This document shows positions 13,443-22,303 of a stretch of DNA of 64,000 nt, one piece after another. Under the pieces are notes generated by a model. That model did not search any database. It was given only the letters and a program-made list of their open reading frames with translations, and was not told the origin of the DNA. Source of the stretch: Micrococcus sp. 2A (lineage in GTDB: Bacteria; Actinomycetota; Actinomycetes; Actinomycetales; Micrococcaceae). The stretch's first letter is position 1, and each line of letters starts with the position of its first letter. Location: contig NZ_CP154351.1 of assembly GCF_039519235.1 (NCBI RefSeq), positions 372,001 to 436,000 on the forward strand, given 5' to 3'. The position numbers and the translations under genes are program-made.

Positions 13443-14270
13443 TCAGATGCGGTCGTTGCGATCGTTCAGGTCGGCGCGATCGGTGGTGGTGTCACCGTCG
13501 ATCTTGACGTCCTCGTGGCGCAGCTCCTCGGAGACGGTCTCGGTCTCCTGGATCTGGCGCTTGCCCAGGGACACCTTCTCGGCCTCCACGGTCTTCTCGA
13601 CGACCGGGGTCTCCTCGTAGGTGGTCACGGAGACCTCGCCGTCAGCGTCGGCGCGACGGGCCTCGGCGGAGTTGGGATCCACGGACTCGCGCTCCACGAC
13701 GACCTCTTCGCGGGTGACGGGCACCTCCACGGTCTCGGTGGTGGTGTAGGACTGCTTGCGCAGACGCACACGGCCGGAGGCCTTGCGCTCGGTGCCGACG
13801 TTCAGGTGCTCGTCACGGACGACGACGCCGTCAGCGTCGTTCACCTCGCGGCGGTCGGTGTCGACGACGTCACGGTCGGTGTCGACGACGTCGCGGTCGC
13901 CGACGACGCCGGCGGTGGTGTCCACGTCGCGGCGGTCCTCCACGTGGCCCTCAGTGGCGGTGTACTCCATGGAGTAGTACTCGTAGATGCGCTGCTCCTC
14001 CTGCGGGGTCAGCGAGCCGTCGGCGTCCACGTTCGGGGCATCCTTCACGAAGGCCTTCTCGTAGGGGACGGTGATGCCGTCGGCGGTGGTCTGCGCCTGC
14101 TGCAGCGGGATGAAGGTCTCGTTGGCGCCGAAGAGGCCGGTCTTCACGGTCACGAAGGTCGGCTCGTTGGTGACGTCGTCCAGGTAGACCTGGCCGACGG
14201 AACCGATCTTGTCGCCATCGGTGGCGTACACGGAAGCGTTCTGAAGCTGATCAAGCATGTTGCGGTCCAT
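13443..14270 (-). CDS. PRC-barrel and DUF2382 (YsnF/AvaK-type) stress protein
   Basis: The ATG at 14270 follows the strong ribosome-binding site AGAAGGAG; 275 residues. Residues 1-85 are a PRC barrel (ASVYATDGDKIGSVGQVYLD, FVTVKTGLFG). The C-terminal 120 residues are DUF2382 (LRKQSYTTTETVEVPVTREE, then EEVSL-type strands with LGKRQIQETETVSEEL). Between them a 7-residue unit DRDVVDT is repeated, from a 21-bp tandem repeat near 13852-13893. Proteins of this type are general-stress proteins of unknown biochemical role. A minus-strand TTGACG about 70 bp upstream may belong to its promoter. Confidence 0.85.
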   Translation of the reverse strand: MDRNMLDQLQNASVYATDGDKIGSVGQVYLDDVTNEPTFVTVKTGLFGANETFIPLQQAQTTADGITVPYEKAFVKDAPNVDADGSLTPQEEQRIYEYYSMEYTATEGHVEDRRDVDTTAGVVGDRDVVDTDRDVVDTDRREVNDADGVVVRDEHLNVGTERKASGRVRLRKQSYTTTETVEVPVTREEVVVERESVDPNSAEARRADADGEVSVTTYEETPVVEKTVEAEKVSLGKRQIQETETVSEELRHEDVKIDGDTTTDRADLNDRNDRI

Positions 14271-14561
14271 GGTATTTCTCCTTCTGGGTTGGGCTTTTTC
14301 TTTCCCGTACGACAAGAACAATTCCTCACGAGCGTCCTCCGCGTCAACCGTCGATCCACGACTTGCGGTTATTCCCAGGGTTCTCACAGCCGGGAGGGAA
14401 GCACCCCCCTCATTCCGCGATCTGTCAAGGATTCGCCGCGAGATCGCCTCTCGGCTCGACCTCGAGGATCGGCGGATCCCACGCCTTGACGGAAGGCGAT
14501 AGGGTGTGGTTTTACGCGGGCGAGGCTTCGGACGAGTCCGGAAGGAATCCCAGGAGGCAGT

Positions 14562-16529
14562 GTGCAAGATTCTAGAGAGGGCGTCCGTCGCCTCTCGATC
14601 GTGGGCGCCGGGCCGCGCGGCGTCATGCTCCTCGAGCGGCTGCTGGCGCACCTCGAGCAGGGGAGCCTCCACCGCTCTCCCGCGCTGAGCATCCATGTGG
14701 TGGACCCGTACCGGCCGGGACCCGGACGGGTATGGCGGACGGACCAGTCCGAGCTCTACTTCATGAACACGCCGGCCTTCTACCCCACGGCGAGCGCGGC
14801 CGACAACCCCGGGCTGCGGCCCTCGACGGCCGCCCTCTCCTTCGACCAGTGGCGCCGGGTGAATCCGCAGGAGAGTCGTGGCGTCCAGCGGCACCAATAC
14901 CCTGCCCGCGCCGCGTACGGGCGCTATCTGCGCCACCTCTACGACACGGTGGTGGAGATGCTGCGGGCCCGCCCCGAGGTGGTGGAGGTCCGGGAGCACC
15001 GCGCCGAGGCGACCGCCCTGCACCCGCGGCCCGACGGCGGGGCGCAGCTCACCCTGCGCCATGCCGGCGGCGAGGAGAGCCGGCTCGAGGCGGACGCCGT
15101 CGTGCTGTGCCTGGGCCACCAGCCGGCCGAGCTGAGCGCGGGACAGCGCCGCATGGCGGAGGCCGCCGAGGCATCGCCGCACCTGCACTACCAGGGCCCG
15201 CAGATCCCCTCGGACGTGGACTGGTCCGCGGTGGAGCCCGGTGCGTCCGTGCTGGTGCGCGGCATGGGCCTGAACGCCTTCGACCTGATGGCCCAGCTGA
15301 CCCTCGGCCGGGGCGGCGCGTTCCACCGGACCGGAGACGGGGCCGGCCTGGCGCTGCGCTACGAGCCCTCGGGCCGCGAGCCCTCCCTGCGCCTGATGTC
15401 GCGGCGCGGCGTGCCGTACCTGCCGAAGGCGGAGGTGGACGCGTTCGTTCCGCGCGGAGTGGCGCTCTCCTACCTCTCCGACGCCGTCGTCGACGGCCTG
15501 CTGGCCGAGCACGGGGAGCTGGACCTCGCCGAGCACGTCTGGCCGCTGCTTCACCGGGACGTGGTGCGCCACTACTACGCGACGATGGCGCGCACGCAGC
15601 CGGAGATCCTCGGCGGGCCCGTGGCGGCCCGCCGCTTCCTCGGGGAGCTCGTGGGCCTGCTGGAGGAGGCCGGGCGGGGCGCCCCCGTCACGTCGATGCA
15701 TGCGGCGGACCTGCTCCGCCAGTACGCGCCCGGCCGCGGCTTCCTCGACATCCTGGCGTACGCCGAGCCCTTCCGGGACCAGGTGTTCGACAGCGACGAG
15801 GAGTACCAGGCGGCCGTGTCCCACTACGTGGGGCAGGCCTGCGGGGAGGCGGCGCGCGGCGAGGGCTCCCCATTCATGATGGCGGTCGGCGCTCTGCACG
15901 CCGGGCGACTGCGCATCAAGCAGTGGGTGGCGCAGGGGCGGATCACCCAGGCGTCGAGGATCAAGGACGTGCAGGGCTGGTTCGAGCCCCTCGTGGAGGG
16001 GCTGGCCTCGGGCCCGCCCCTGTGGCGCGTGGAGCAGATGCTGGCCGTGCACCGGGCGGGCCTGCTGACCTGGTCGGGGCCGTGGCCCACGGTCGAGGCC
16101 GACGGCGAGGACGCCTTCCGCGTGCACAGCCCTCAGGTGGGCGCCGCGGACTCCCGCGTGCCGGCGGCGGCCTCGGGGACGTGGCTCGTGGAGGCCATGA
16201 TGCCGCCCAACCGCGTGCGCTCCGCCTCGACGCCCCTCGTGCGCCAGATGCTGGCCGACGGCGTGGCGGCCACCGGCGTCTGGGAGGACGAGGAGGGCGC
16301 CCGGCTCCCCTCGACAGGGTTCGACGTGACCGGACGGCCCCACCGGCTCCGCGCCGCTGACGGCCGCGTGCACGAGCGCATCCTCGTGCTCGGCCTGCAG
16401 CTCTCCGGGGTGCAGTGGGGCACCGCGATCGCCGCGGAGGCGGGTGCGGACCCGGACGGCCGCGCCCTCTTCCTCGGGGACGCGGATGCGGCGGCCCGCG
16501 TCCTGCTCGGAGGCCGACCCGCGGGGTGA
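14562..16529 (+). CDS. FAD/NAD(P)-binding oxidoreductase (FAD_NAD-binding_9 type)
   Basis: It starts at GTG 14562 behind CAGGAGG; 655 residues. The N-terminus has a dinucleotide fold RLSIVGAGPRGVMLLERLLA (about 10-30), then HVVDPYRPGPGRVWRTDQ and LYFMNTPAFYPTAS, characteristic of the large FAD-NAD(P)-binding family named after HpnW/Lhg-like proteins. DAVVLCLGHQPAEL closes the first nucleotide domain near 185. This family is common in actinobacteria and probably oxidises or hydroxylates a small molecule, but the substrate is unknown. It stands alone, divergent from the PRC-barrel gene and convergent with the nuclease gene. Confidence 0.8.
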   Translation: MQDSREGVRRLSIVGAGPRGVMLLERLLAHLEQGSLHRSPALSIHVVDPYRPGPGRVWRTDQSELYFMNTPAFYPTASAADNPGLRPSTAALSFDQWRRVNPQESRGVQRHQYPARAAYGRYLRHLYDTVVEMLRARPEVVEVREHRAEATALHPRPDGGAQLTLRHAGGEESRLEADAVVLCLGHQPAELSAGQRRMAEAAEASPHLHYQGPQIPSDVDWSAVEPGASVLVRGMGLNAFDLMAQLTLGRGGAFHRTGDGAGLALRYEPSGREPSLRLMSRRGVPYLPKAEVDAFVPRGVALSYLSDAVVDGLLAEHGELDLAEHVWPLLHRDVVRHYYATMARTQPEILGGPVAARRFLGELVGLLEEAGRGAPVTSMHAADLLRQYAPGRGFLDILAYAEPFRDQVFDSDEEYQAAVSHYVGQACGEAARGEGSPFMMAVGALHAGRLRIKQWVAQGRITQASRIKDVQGWFEPLVEGLASGPPLWRVEQMLAVHRAGLLTWSGPWPTVEADGEDAFRVHSPQVGAADSRVPAAASGTWLVEAMMPPNRVRSASTPLVRQMLADGVAATGVWEDEEGARLPSTGFDVTGRPHRLRAADGRVHERILVLGLQLSGVQWGTAIAAEAGADPDGRALFLGDADAAARVLLGGRPAG

Positions 16530-16575
16530 GCACGGGGGACCGGTCCCCGCGCTGACGCGGTGGGGCGGGCCGACG

Positions 16576-16624
16576 ACGACGGCGGGGCCGCCCGGGATCA
16601 TCTCCCGGGCGGCCCCGCCGTCGT
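16576..16624. terminator. Bidirectional terminator
   Basis: A perfect 22-bp stem (ACGACGGCGGGGCCGCCCGG...) with a 5-nt loop separates the convergent genes ending at 16529 and 16641. Confidence 0.9.
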
Positions 16625-16640
16625 GCGAGGGGTCAGCCGA

Positions 16641-19436
16641 TCAGCCGGCGGCGGGCACGAGGACCCGGCCCTTGCCCTTGCCCGGGTGGGAGCCGTCGTG
16701 GCCCTTGCCGGGGTGCATGCCGGTGCAGCGCATCCACTCGGCGGCGGAGAAGCCGCCGTTCCCCTTGCCCTTGCCCTTGGACGGGTGCGTGACGTCCTCG
16801 CACTGGCCGCCCGGGGCCGGATCGGTGGGATCCGTGGGATCCGTGGGATCGACCGGGTCCACGGGGTCGACCGGCTCGGTCGCGGGGGCGTCGAGCTGCA
16901 TGCCCACGAGGATCGGGTTGTGGTCCGAGGAGCGCCACTGGTCCGGGGAGTAGAAGTCCTCCTCCACGTAGTCGTGGCGCGCGTACTCGAGGGCCACGGA
17001 CTCGTTGGCGTTGATCATCCAGATGTCCTGGCCCGTGATCGCGGCCGAGGCCGCGGGCGAGGCGTAGATGCCGTCCAGGCTGCCCACGCTGCCGCCGAAG
17101 ACGTACGAATACTCGTCGGTGAGCGCACCCTGGGAGATGTAGCCGGCCTCCTCGAGGACGCGGATGGGGTCCTCCTTCTCGTAGGAGTTGAAGTCGCCCA
17201 TCAGCAGGACCTTGTCGGTCCCGGCCAGCACCTTCATCTGCTCCGCGAAGGCCACGAGGGCCTCGGCCTGGCCGACGCGGTCCGCGTTGTAGGCGCCCTG
17301 CCCGTCGCCGGAGTCCACGTTCTCGCCGGTGGCGCCGGAGCCGCCCTTGGACTTGAAGTGGTTGGTGATCGCGATGAACTCGGTGCCCTCGACGCCGTCG
17401 CCGGAGGCGTCCGCCACGCGGAAGACCTGGGCCATGGGCTCGCGGGCGTTGTCGAAGTTCACCTGGTCGTCCAGGATCACGGACTCGCCGACCGGGGTGA
17501 CCTCGGCGGGCTGGTAGATGAAGGCGCTGCGGATGACGTCCTCGTCCTCGACGGCGGGACGGTCCGCGGGGGAGGCGACGTACGCCCACTTCTCGTAGCC
17601 CGCCTGCTCGTTGAGGGCGTCCACCAGGTGCGCGAGCGCGTGGTCGCGGTCCAGGCCGAACTTCTCGGAGTTCTCGATCTCCTCGAGGGCCACCACGGAG
17701 GTGTCCATGCCGTTGATCGCGGTGGCGATCTTGGCCTGCTGGCGAGCGAAGGCCTCATCGGTGTAGGCGCCGCGGGGGAGGCAGTCCTTGGTGGCCACCG
17801 GGTCGCCGTCGTTGTCGTAGTAGGCGGAGCAGCCCGGCACATCCTCACCGAGGGTGGTGAAGTAGTTCAGGACGTTGAAGCTGCCCACGGTCACGTTGCC
17901 GCCGAGCTCCTCCGGGGCCGCCTCCTCCACGCGCGTGTTCTCGATGGAGACGGGCTGCACGGTCGACGCCGTGGCGTCGGTGAGGTGGCCCAGCGGCTGG
18001 AAGGACCACGCGCCGAAGCGGTAGTCCAGGATGACGCCGGTGGTGAACTCGAGGCCGGCACCCACGCGGACGGGCTGGTCCGCGTCGAGGTAGGGCAGCG
18101 GGTTCTGATTGCCGGGGGAGCGGAAGAAGTTCACGGTCGAGCCGTCGTCGAGGACGATCAGCTTCTCCGCGTTCGCGGCGGCCACGGCCTGGGCGTCGGC
18201 GCCGGGCAGCGCGACCGACGTCGGGTTGTCCAGCGGATCGGTGCCCGGCACGATCCCGAGCGAGCCGTACTGGTTCAGGCTGTAGTTGTCCGTCACGGTC
18301 CACTCGCCCTGCGGGGCGAGCAGCTCGCCCTCGTGGGCCTCGCGCTGGGCCTCGGTGAGGGGGAACTCCACCGCGGTGGGGGCGACGCCGGCGCCGTCGG
18401 CCAGGGCGGTCACGCCGCCGGCGTCCACGCGGATCTGCGTGAGGCCGTAGTACTCGGAGACCGTGCCGGTGACCTGCACGTGGTCGCCCATCGCGACGGT
18501 GCCGACCGTGTCCGGGGAGTACACGAACAGGCCGTCCGACGCGCCCGGGGTGGCGTCGACGGCGTCGCCGCCGGTGCCCGCCGTCTGGATGTAGTAGCCG
18601 TTGTAGCCGCCCGTGGAGTACACCGCGGTGACGACGCCGGTGGTGGCGACGGACTGGCCCTCGAGCGGGGACACGGCGCCGGTGCCCTGGATCTCGGCGA
18701 TGGTGACGCGCTCCACCGGGGCGGGCTCGACCGGGTCGACCGGATCGACGGGGTCGGTCGGATCCGTGGGCTCCGTGGAGGAGCTCGTGGAGTTCATCGG
18801 CGTCACGTCGGCGGTGACGGTGAAGTCCGCGGAGTTGTCGTTCGTGTCCACGCCGTCCGCGCGGGTCAGCGACTTCGGGTCCGTGTTGGCCGAGGGGGCG
18901 CCGGAGGGAGCGGTCTCGTAGGTGTTGGTGGCGCCGTAGCCCAGCAGGTCGGCGACGCCGGCGGTCTCGTCGGTCACGGAGCCGACGGGCAGACCCGCCA
19001 GGGTGCCGGCCTGGTCCGCGAGCACGATGGTGCCCTTGGTGCCCGCGGGGTTGAACGAGCCGCCCGCGTTGAGGTCCGGCGTCGGGAGCGCCTCGCCGGA
19101 GGTGCCGTTGGAGCCGCCCTGGATCAGGAAGTGGCCGTGGGCCGGGACCACGCCGCTCAGGGCGACGGTGTTGTTGGTGGCGCCCGTGCCGGTGCCGGAG
19201 CGGTACTGCAGCGACCAGCCCTCAAGCGAGATGGGCTCGTCCGTGGGGTTGTAGAGCTCGACGAACTTGTCGGTGTACACCGCGTTGGCGGAGCCGCCGT
19301 TGGTGTACGCCTCGTTGATCACGAGGCTGTCGCCGGAGGGGGAGGCCATGGCTGGGCCGGCCACCACGGCGGGGGCCAGCAGGGTGAGGGCCGCGAAGAC
19401 GGCGGCGGGGCGCGTGCGGCGCAGGGAGATCGGCAT
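16641..19436 (-). CDS. Secreted ExeM/NucH-type nuclease with lamin-tail domain
   Basis: This 931-residue protein has a signal peptide at 1-31 (RRTRPAAVFAALTLLAPAVV, cleavage near AMA-SP). A lamin-tail beta domain follows (about 35-190, LVINEAYTNGGSANAVYTDK), then a Pro/Thr/Asp linker and an OB-like domain (TIAEIQGTGAVSPLEGQSVA). The endonuclease/exonuclease/phosphatase domain follows (VGSFNVLNYFT, ALEEIENSEK, VLLMGDFNSYEKEDP, SDHNPILVGM). The C-terminus is a second D-P repeat linker and a cysteine-containing basic tail with HPGKGKG motifs, shared in style with the protein at 52953. It should degrade extracellular DNA/RNA. Immediately downstream of the 5'-nucleotidase gene (33-bp gap), it completes a nucleic-acid-to-phosphate pathway. 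Confidence 0.9.
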   Translation of the reverse strand: MPISLRRTRPAAVFAALTLLAPAVVAGPAMASPSGDSLVINEAYTNGGSANAVYTDKFVELYNPTDEPISLEGWSLQYRSGTGTGATNNTVALSGVVPAHGHFLIQGGSNGTSGEALPTPDLNAGGSFNPAGTKGTIVLADQAGTLAGLPVGSVTDETAGVADLLGYGATNTYETAPSGAPSANTDPKSLTRADGVDTNDNSADFTVTADVTPMNSTSSSTEPTDPTDPVDPVDPVEPAPVERVTIAEIQGTGAVSPLEGQSVATTGVVTAVYSTGGYNGYYIQTAGTGGDAVDATPGASDGLFVYSPDTVGTVAMGDHVQVTGTVSEYYGLTQIRVDAGGVTALADGAGVAPTAVEFPLTEAQREAHEGELLAPQGEWTVTDNYSLNQYGSLGIVPGTDPLDNPTSVALPGADAQAVAAANAEKLIVLDDGSTVNFFRSPGNQNPLPYLDADQPVRVGAGLEFTTGVILDYRFGAWSFQPLGHLTDATASTVQPVSIENTRVEEAAPEELGGNVTVGSFNVLNYFTTLGEDVPGCSAYYDNDGDPVATKDCLPRGAYTDEAFARQQAKIATAINGMDTSVVALEEIENSEKFGLDRDHALAHLVDALNEQAGYEKWAYVASPADRPAVEDEDVIRSAFIYQPAEVTPVGESVILDDQVNFDNAREPMAQVFRVADASGDGVEGTEFIAITNHFKSKGGSGATGENVDSGDGQGAYNADRVGQAEALVAFAEQMKVLAGTDKVLLMGDFNSYEKEDPIRVLEEAGYISQGALTDEYSYVFGGSVGSLDGIYASPAASAAITGQDIWMINANESVALEYARHDYVEEDFYSPDQWRSSDHNPILVGMQLDAPATEPVDPVDPVDPTDPTDPTDPAPGGQCEDVTHPSKGKGKGNGGFSAAEWMRCTGMHPGKGHDGSHPGKGKGRVLVPAAG

Positions 19437-19469
19437 GATCGTTGTCTCTCTTCTCAGTCTGTCGTCGTC

Positions 19470-21896
19470 TCAGCGGCCGGTGGGGGCGGTGCCGAAGGCC
19501 TTGCGGAAGCGCACGAGCGCACCCGCACCGAGCGCGGCGATCCCGGCGAGCCACCACGCGGCCTCATCGCCGGTCTGCACCTTGGTGGGGACGGTGTGCT
19601 CGGCGGTGTCGGACTCGGCCGGCTTGGCGGGCTTGGCCGGCTTCTCCGGGTGGCCGGGCTGCGCGGGCTTGGCCGGCTTCTCCGGGTGGCCGGGCTGCGC
19701 GGGCTTGGCGGGCTGAGCAGGCTCGGCGGGCTCGCCCGGCTTGCCGGGGTTCGCGGGGACGGCCGGCTCGGCCGGCTGAGCCGGGGTGGTCGGCTCGGTC
19801 GGCTCGGTCGGGTCGGTCGGGTCGGTCGGCTCGGCGGGGACCTCGGCGGCCAGCACCTCGAGGGCGTGGCGCACCACGGTCTCGGTGCCGTCGGCGTAGC
19901 GCACGGTCATGCGCAGCTCACCGGCGCCGGCGGTGGCCGGGGCGGTGATGCCCGAGAGGGTCACGGTCTCAGCGCCGGCGGGCACCTCCACGGTGCCCAG
20001 CTCCACGGCGGTGCCGTCCGTGCCCACGAAGGCGACGTCCACGGCGGTGGCGGCGGGGGCGCCGTCGGAGTCGATCACCAGGTCGCCGAGGGTGAGGACG
20101 ATCTCCTCGCCCGCGGTCACGGTGGCCGGGGCGCCAGTGACCGGCACGCTCTTCTTCGCGTAGTCGGGGGCGACGGCGCCGTCCTCGGCGGCCTGGGCCC
20201 GCGCGTAGTCCTCGACCGCCTGGGAGTCGAGCAGGCCCGTGTTGACGAAGTTCTCACGGCCCTGCGCGAAGGCGGAGTAGCCGTCGGGGGCCTTGGCCGG
20301 GTCGCCGAGGGCCACCCAGGTGTCGTCCGCCAGGAAGGACTGCGTGGCCACGGTGTACATGGCGTCCATGTCGATCGGCTCGCCGTCGATCCAGATGCCG
20401 GTGACCTTGTCGCCCTGGGCGCGGGAGTCGTCGTAGGTCCAGGTCAGGTTCTCGGACCAGCCGAGGGTGAAGCGGCGCTCGCCGTCGCGCCAGTTCTGCT
20501 CGATGGCCTCCTTGATGGAGGAGCCCGGGATGTCGAAGTAGGCGATGGTGTTGCCGAACGGCGCGACGTCCAGCAGCTCGCCGAGGGTCAGCTGGCCGGT
20601 GAGGTCGCCCTTGGAGGTGAACGTGCCGCCGTCGTTGAACTGGTCCTCGAGCAGCTCGGAGCGCAGGCCGCCGGGGTTGGTCACGCCGAGGTCCACCTCG
20701 GGGTTGACGGCGGAGGCGGCGTGCTTCACGGCGTCGCCGACCCAGTTGCCCAGCGTGGTCTCGGCCATGCGGGTGCCGCCGGCCTTCCACGGCTTCCCGG
20801 CCTCGATGAGCTTCCGGTAGTCGGTGGTGATCGAGCCGTCCAGGTCGGCGACGACCTCGGACTGCATCTCCTCGAAGACCTTCACGGCCTCCTGCTCGAT
20901 CTCGTAGACCTCGGCGGTGACGGCCGACTCGGCGGCTGCCTCGGCGGGATCCTGGGTGGAGCGCTCCAGCATCTGCTGCGTCACCGAGGTGACCTCGCCG
21001 GAGGCGTCCAGGGTGAGCTCGACGGCGGCGAGGTTCTTGCCGGACTGCGCGGCCTGCATCACGGGGCGGGCCACGCCGCCGTTCTCGGTGGAGTACTGGT
21101 AGAGCTGGTGGGTGTGGCCGTTGAAGATGACGTCCACGGCGGGGACGGTGTCCTCCACCATGCGCTGGAAGACCTCGCGGTCGGCGAGCTCGGAGGCCAG
21201 GTCTCCGCTGCCGGCGGCGCCGTCGTGGTACGAGGCCACGATCACGTCCGCGGAGCCCTCGTTCTCGATCTGCGTGGCCACCGCGTTGACGGCGTCCACC
21301 ATGTCGATGACCAGGTTGCCCTCGAGGCCGGCGCCCGTGGTGGTGGCGTACAGCTCGTTCGGGGAGGCGCCGATCACGGCCACGCGCACGCCGTTGACCT
21401 CGCGGATCACGTGGGAGGTGAGGACGGGCTCCTTGGAGGTCGGGTCCACGAAGTTGGCGGAGAGCACCGGGAAGTCGGCGCGCTCGGCGACGCGGCCCTG
21501 GAGGTCGTCCAGGCCCTTGTCGAACTCGTGGTTGCCCGCGGCGAGGGCCTCCAGGCCCAGGGCGTTCATGATGTCGATCGTGGGGTTGTCCTGCTGCACG
21601 TTGGAGACCGAGGCGGAGCCGCCGATCAGGTCGCCCGCGGAGGTGAGCAGCACCGAGTCCGCGCCGTGCTCGGCCTCGAACGCGGTGCGGTAGTCCTCCA
21701 CGGTGTCGGCGAACTGGGTGCCCGAGTAGCCGGAGGAGAGGGCGCCGTGGAAGTCGTTGAACGAGAGGATCGAGATGGTCTTCTCGTCCGCCGCGGACGT
21801 CTCGACGGCGAGGGCGGGCATGGCGCTCGCGGGCGCGAGGATCAGGGTGGTGCAGACGACGGTGGCCGCGGTGCGGCGGCTGAACAGGCTGGACAT
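19470..21896 (-). CDS. Secreted UshA-like 5'-nucleotidase/2',3'-cyclic phosphodiesterase with wall-anchor-like C-terminus
   Basis: The ATG at 21896 begins a signal peptide (MSSLFSRRTAATVVCTTLIL..., cleavage near ALA); 808 residues. The metallophosphoesterase domain has SFNDFHG, SAGDLIGG, AGNHEFDKG and FNGHTHQLYQ. The 5'-nucleotidase C-terminal domain follows (VGDAVKHAASAVNPEVDLGV, NPGGLRSELL). A beta domain and a Pro-rich stalk come next, with a 12-residue repeat PAKPAQPGHPEK (36-bp direct repeat near 19631-19709). The end has a transmembrane helix and basic tail, preceded by VQTGD rather than LPXTG. It should release phosphate from nucleotides produced by the downstream nuclease. Confidence 0.9.
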   Translation of the reverse strand: MSSLFSRRTAATVVCTTLILAPASAMPALAVETSAADEKTISILSFNDFHGALSSGYSGTQFADTVEDYRTAFEAEHGADSVLLTSAGDLIGGSASVSNVQQDNPTIDIMNALGLEALAAGNHEFDKGLDDLQGRVAERADFPVLSANFVDPTSKEPVLTSHVIREVNGVRVAVIGASPNELYATTTGAGLEGNLVIDMVDAVNAVATQIENEGSADVIVASYHDGAAGSGDLASELADREVFQRMVEDTVPAVDVIFNGHTHQLYQYSTENGGVARPVMQAAQSGKNLAAVELTLDASGEVTSVTQQMLERSTQDPAEAAAESAVTAEVYEIEQEAVKVFEEMQSEVVADLDGSITTDYRKLIEAGKPWKAGGTRMAETTLGNWVGDAVKHAASAVNPEVDLGVTNPGGLRSELLEDQFNDGGTFTSKGDLTGQLTLGELLDVAPFGNTIAYFDIPGSSIKEAIEQNWRDGERRFTLGWSENLTWTYDDSRAQGDKVTGIWIDGEPIDMDAMYTVATQSFLADDTWVALGDPAKAPDGYSAFAQGRENFVNTGLLDSQAVEDYARAQAAEDGAVAPDYAKKSVPVTGAPATVTAGEEIVLTLGDLVIDSDGAPAATAVDVAFVGTDGTAVELGTVEVPAGAETVTLSGITAPATAGAGELRMTVRYADGTETVVRHALEVLAAEVPAEPTDPTDPTEPTEPTTPAQPAEPAVPANPGKPGEPAEPAQPAKPAQPGHPEKPAKPAQPGHPEKPAKPAKPAESDTAEHTVPTKVQTGDEAAWWLAGIAALGAGALVRFRKAFGTAPTGR

Positions 21897-22031
21897 GGTT
21901 CTCCCCGGGGTGCGTGGTGATGAGGCGGTGCCGCGCGGTGCGTGGCGCATCACCCCGATCACAGCACCGTGAGGTGACCTCCGGATGAACGCCGGGTGGG
22001 GAGAGAATGACGGGTGAGTGGGGCCAGCGCC

Positions 22032-22065
22032 GGGCGGCGGCGGCCTGTGCGGGCCGCCGCCGCCC
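22032..22065. terminator. Terminator of tRNA-Ser(UGA)
   Basis: A 14-bp stem GGGCGGCGGCGGCC / GGCCGCCGCCGCCC with a 6-nt loop lies just 3' of the leftward tRNA. Confidence 0.8.
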
Positions 22066-22074
22066 GGGACGGCG

Positions 22075-22162
22075 CGGATGGTGTGGGATTCGAACCCACG
22101 GTGCAGGGTTGCTGCACACCGGTTTTCAAGACCGGGTCCTTCGGCCGCTCGGACAACCATCC
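22075..22162 (-). tRNA. tRNA-Ser(UGA)
   Basis: This is an 88-nt class II tRNA. The acceptor is GGATGGT/ACCATCC with discriminator G, and the anticodon arm CCGGT-CTTGAAA-ACCGG gives anticodon UGA. It has a long variable arm (GTGCAGCAACCCTGCAC) and a TTCGAAT T loop. CCA is not encoded. Confidence 0.95.
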
Positions 22163-22303
22163 TCGACCGCGGTCCGCTCTCGAACCGCTCGGGCAACTCT
22201 ACCGACTCGCCCCGCGGGAGGCTCGGGCCCGGTGGCTGCCGCGCCGCGGGCGGGGAGATGATAGGAGGAGGAGTCAGGGCGCGGAACGAGGCGAGGAGAC
22301 GTC

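Noticed and set aside
14271..14561. Riboswitch upstream of the FAD-binding gene
   Set aside because: The leader is not structured in any pattern I recognise (no FMN, SAM or cobalamin core), so only an ordinary divergent promoter region is supported.
13443..16601. A 1052-residue open frame on the minus strand
   Set aside because: Only the last 275 residues, from the ATG at 14270 with a strong ribosome-binding site, make sense (PRC-barrel/DUF2382). The upstream part is the antisense of the FAD-binding gene at 14562.
16560..21920. A 1786-residue open frame on the plus strand
   Set aside because: It is antisense to two clear secreted enzymes with signal peptides and catalytic motifs on the minus strand; its Gly/Val/His-rich composition is typical of antisense in GC-rich DNA.
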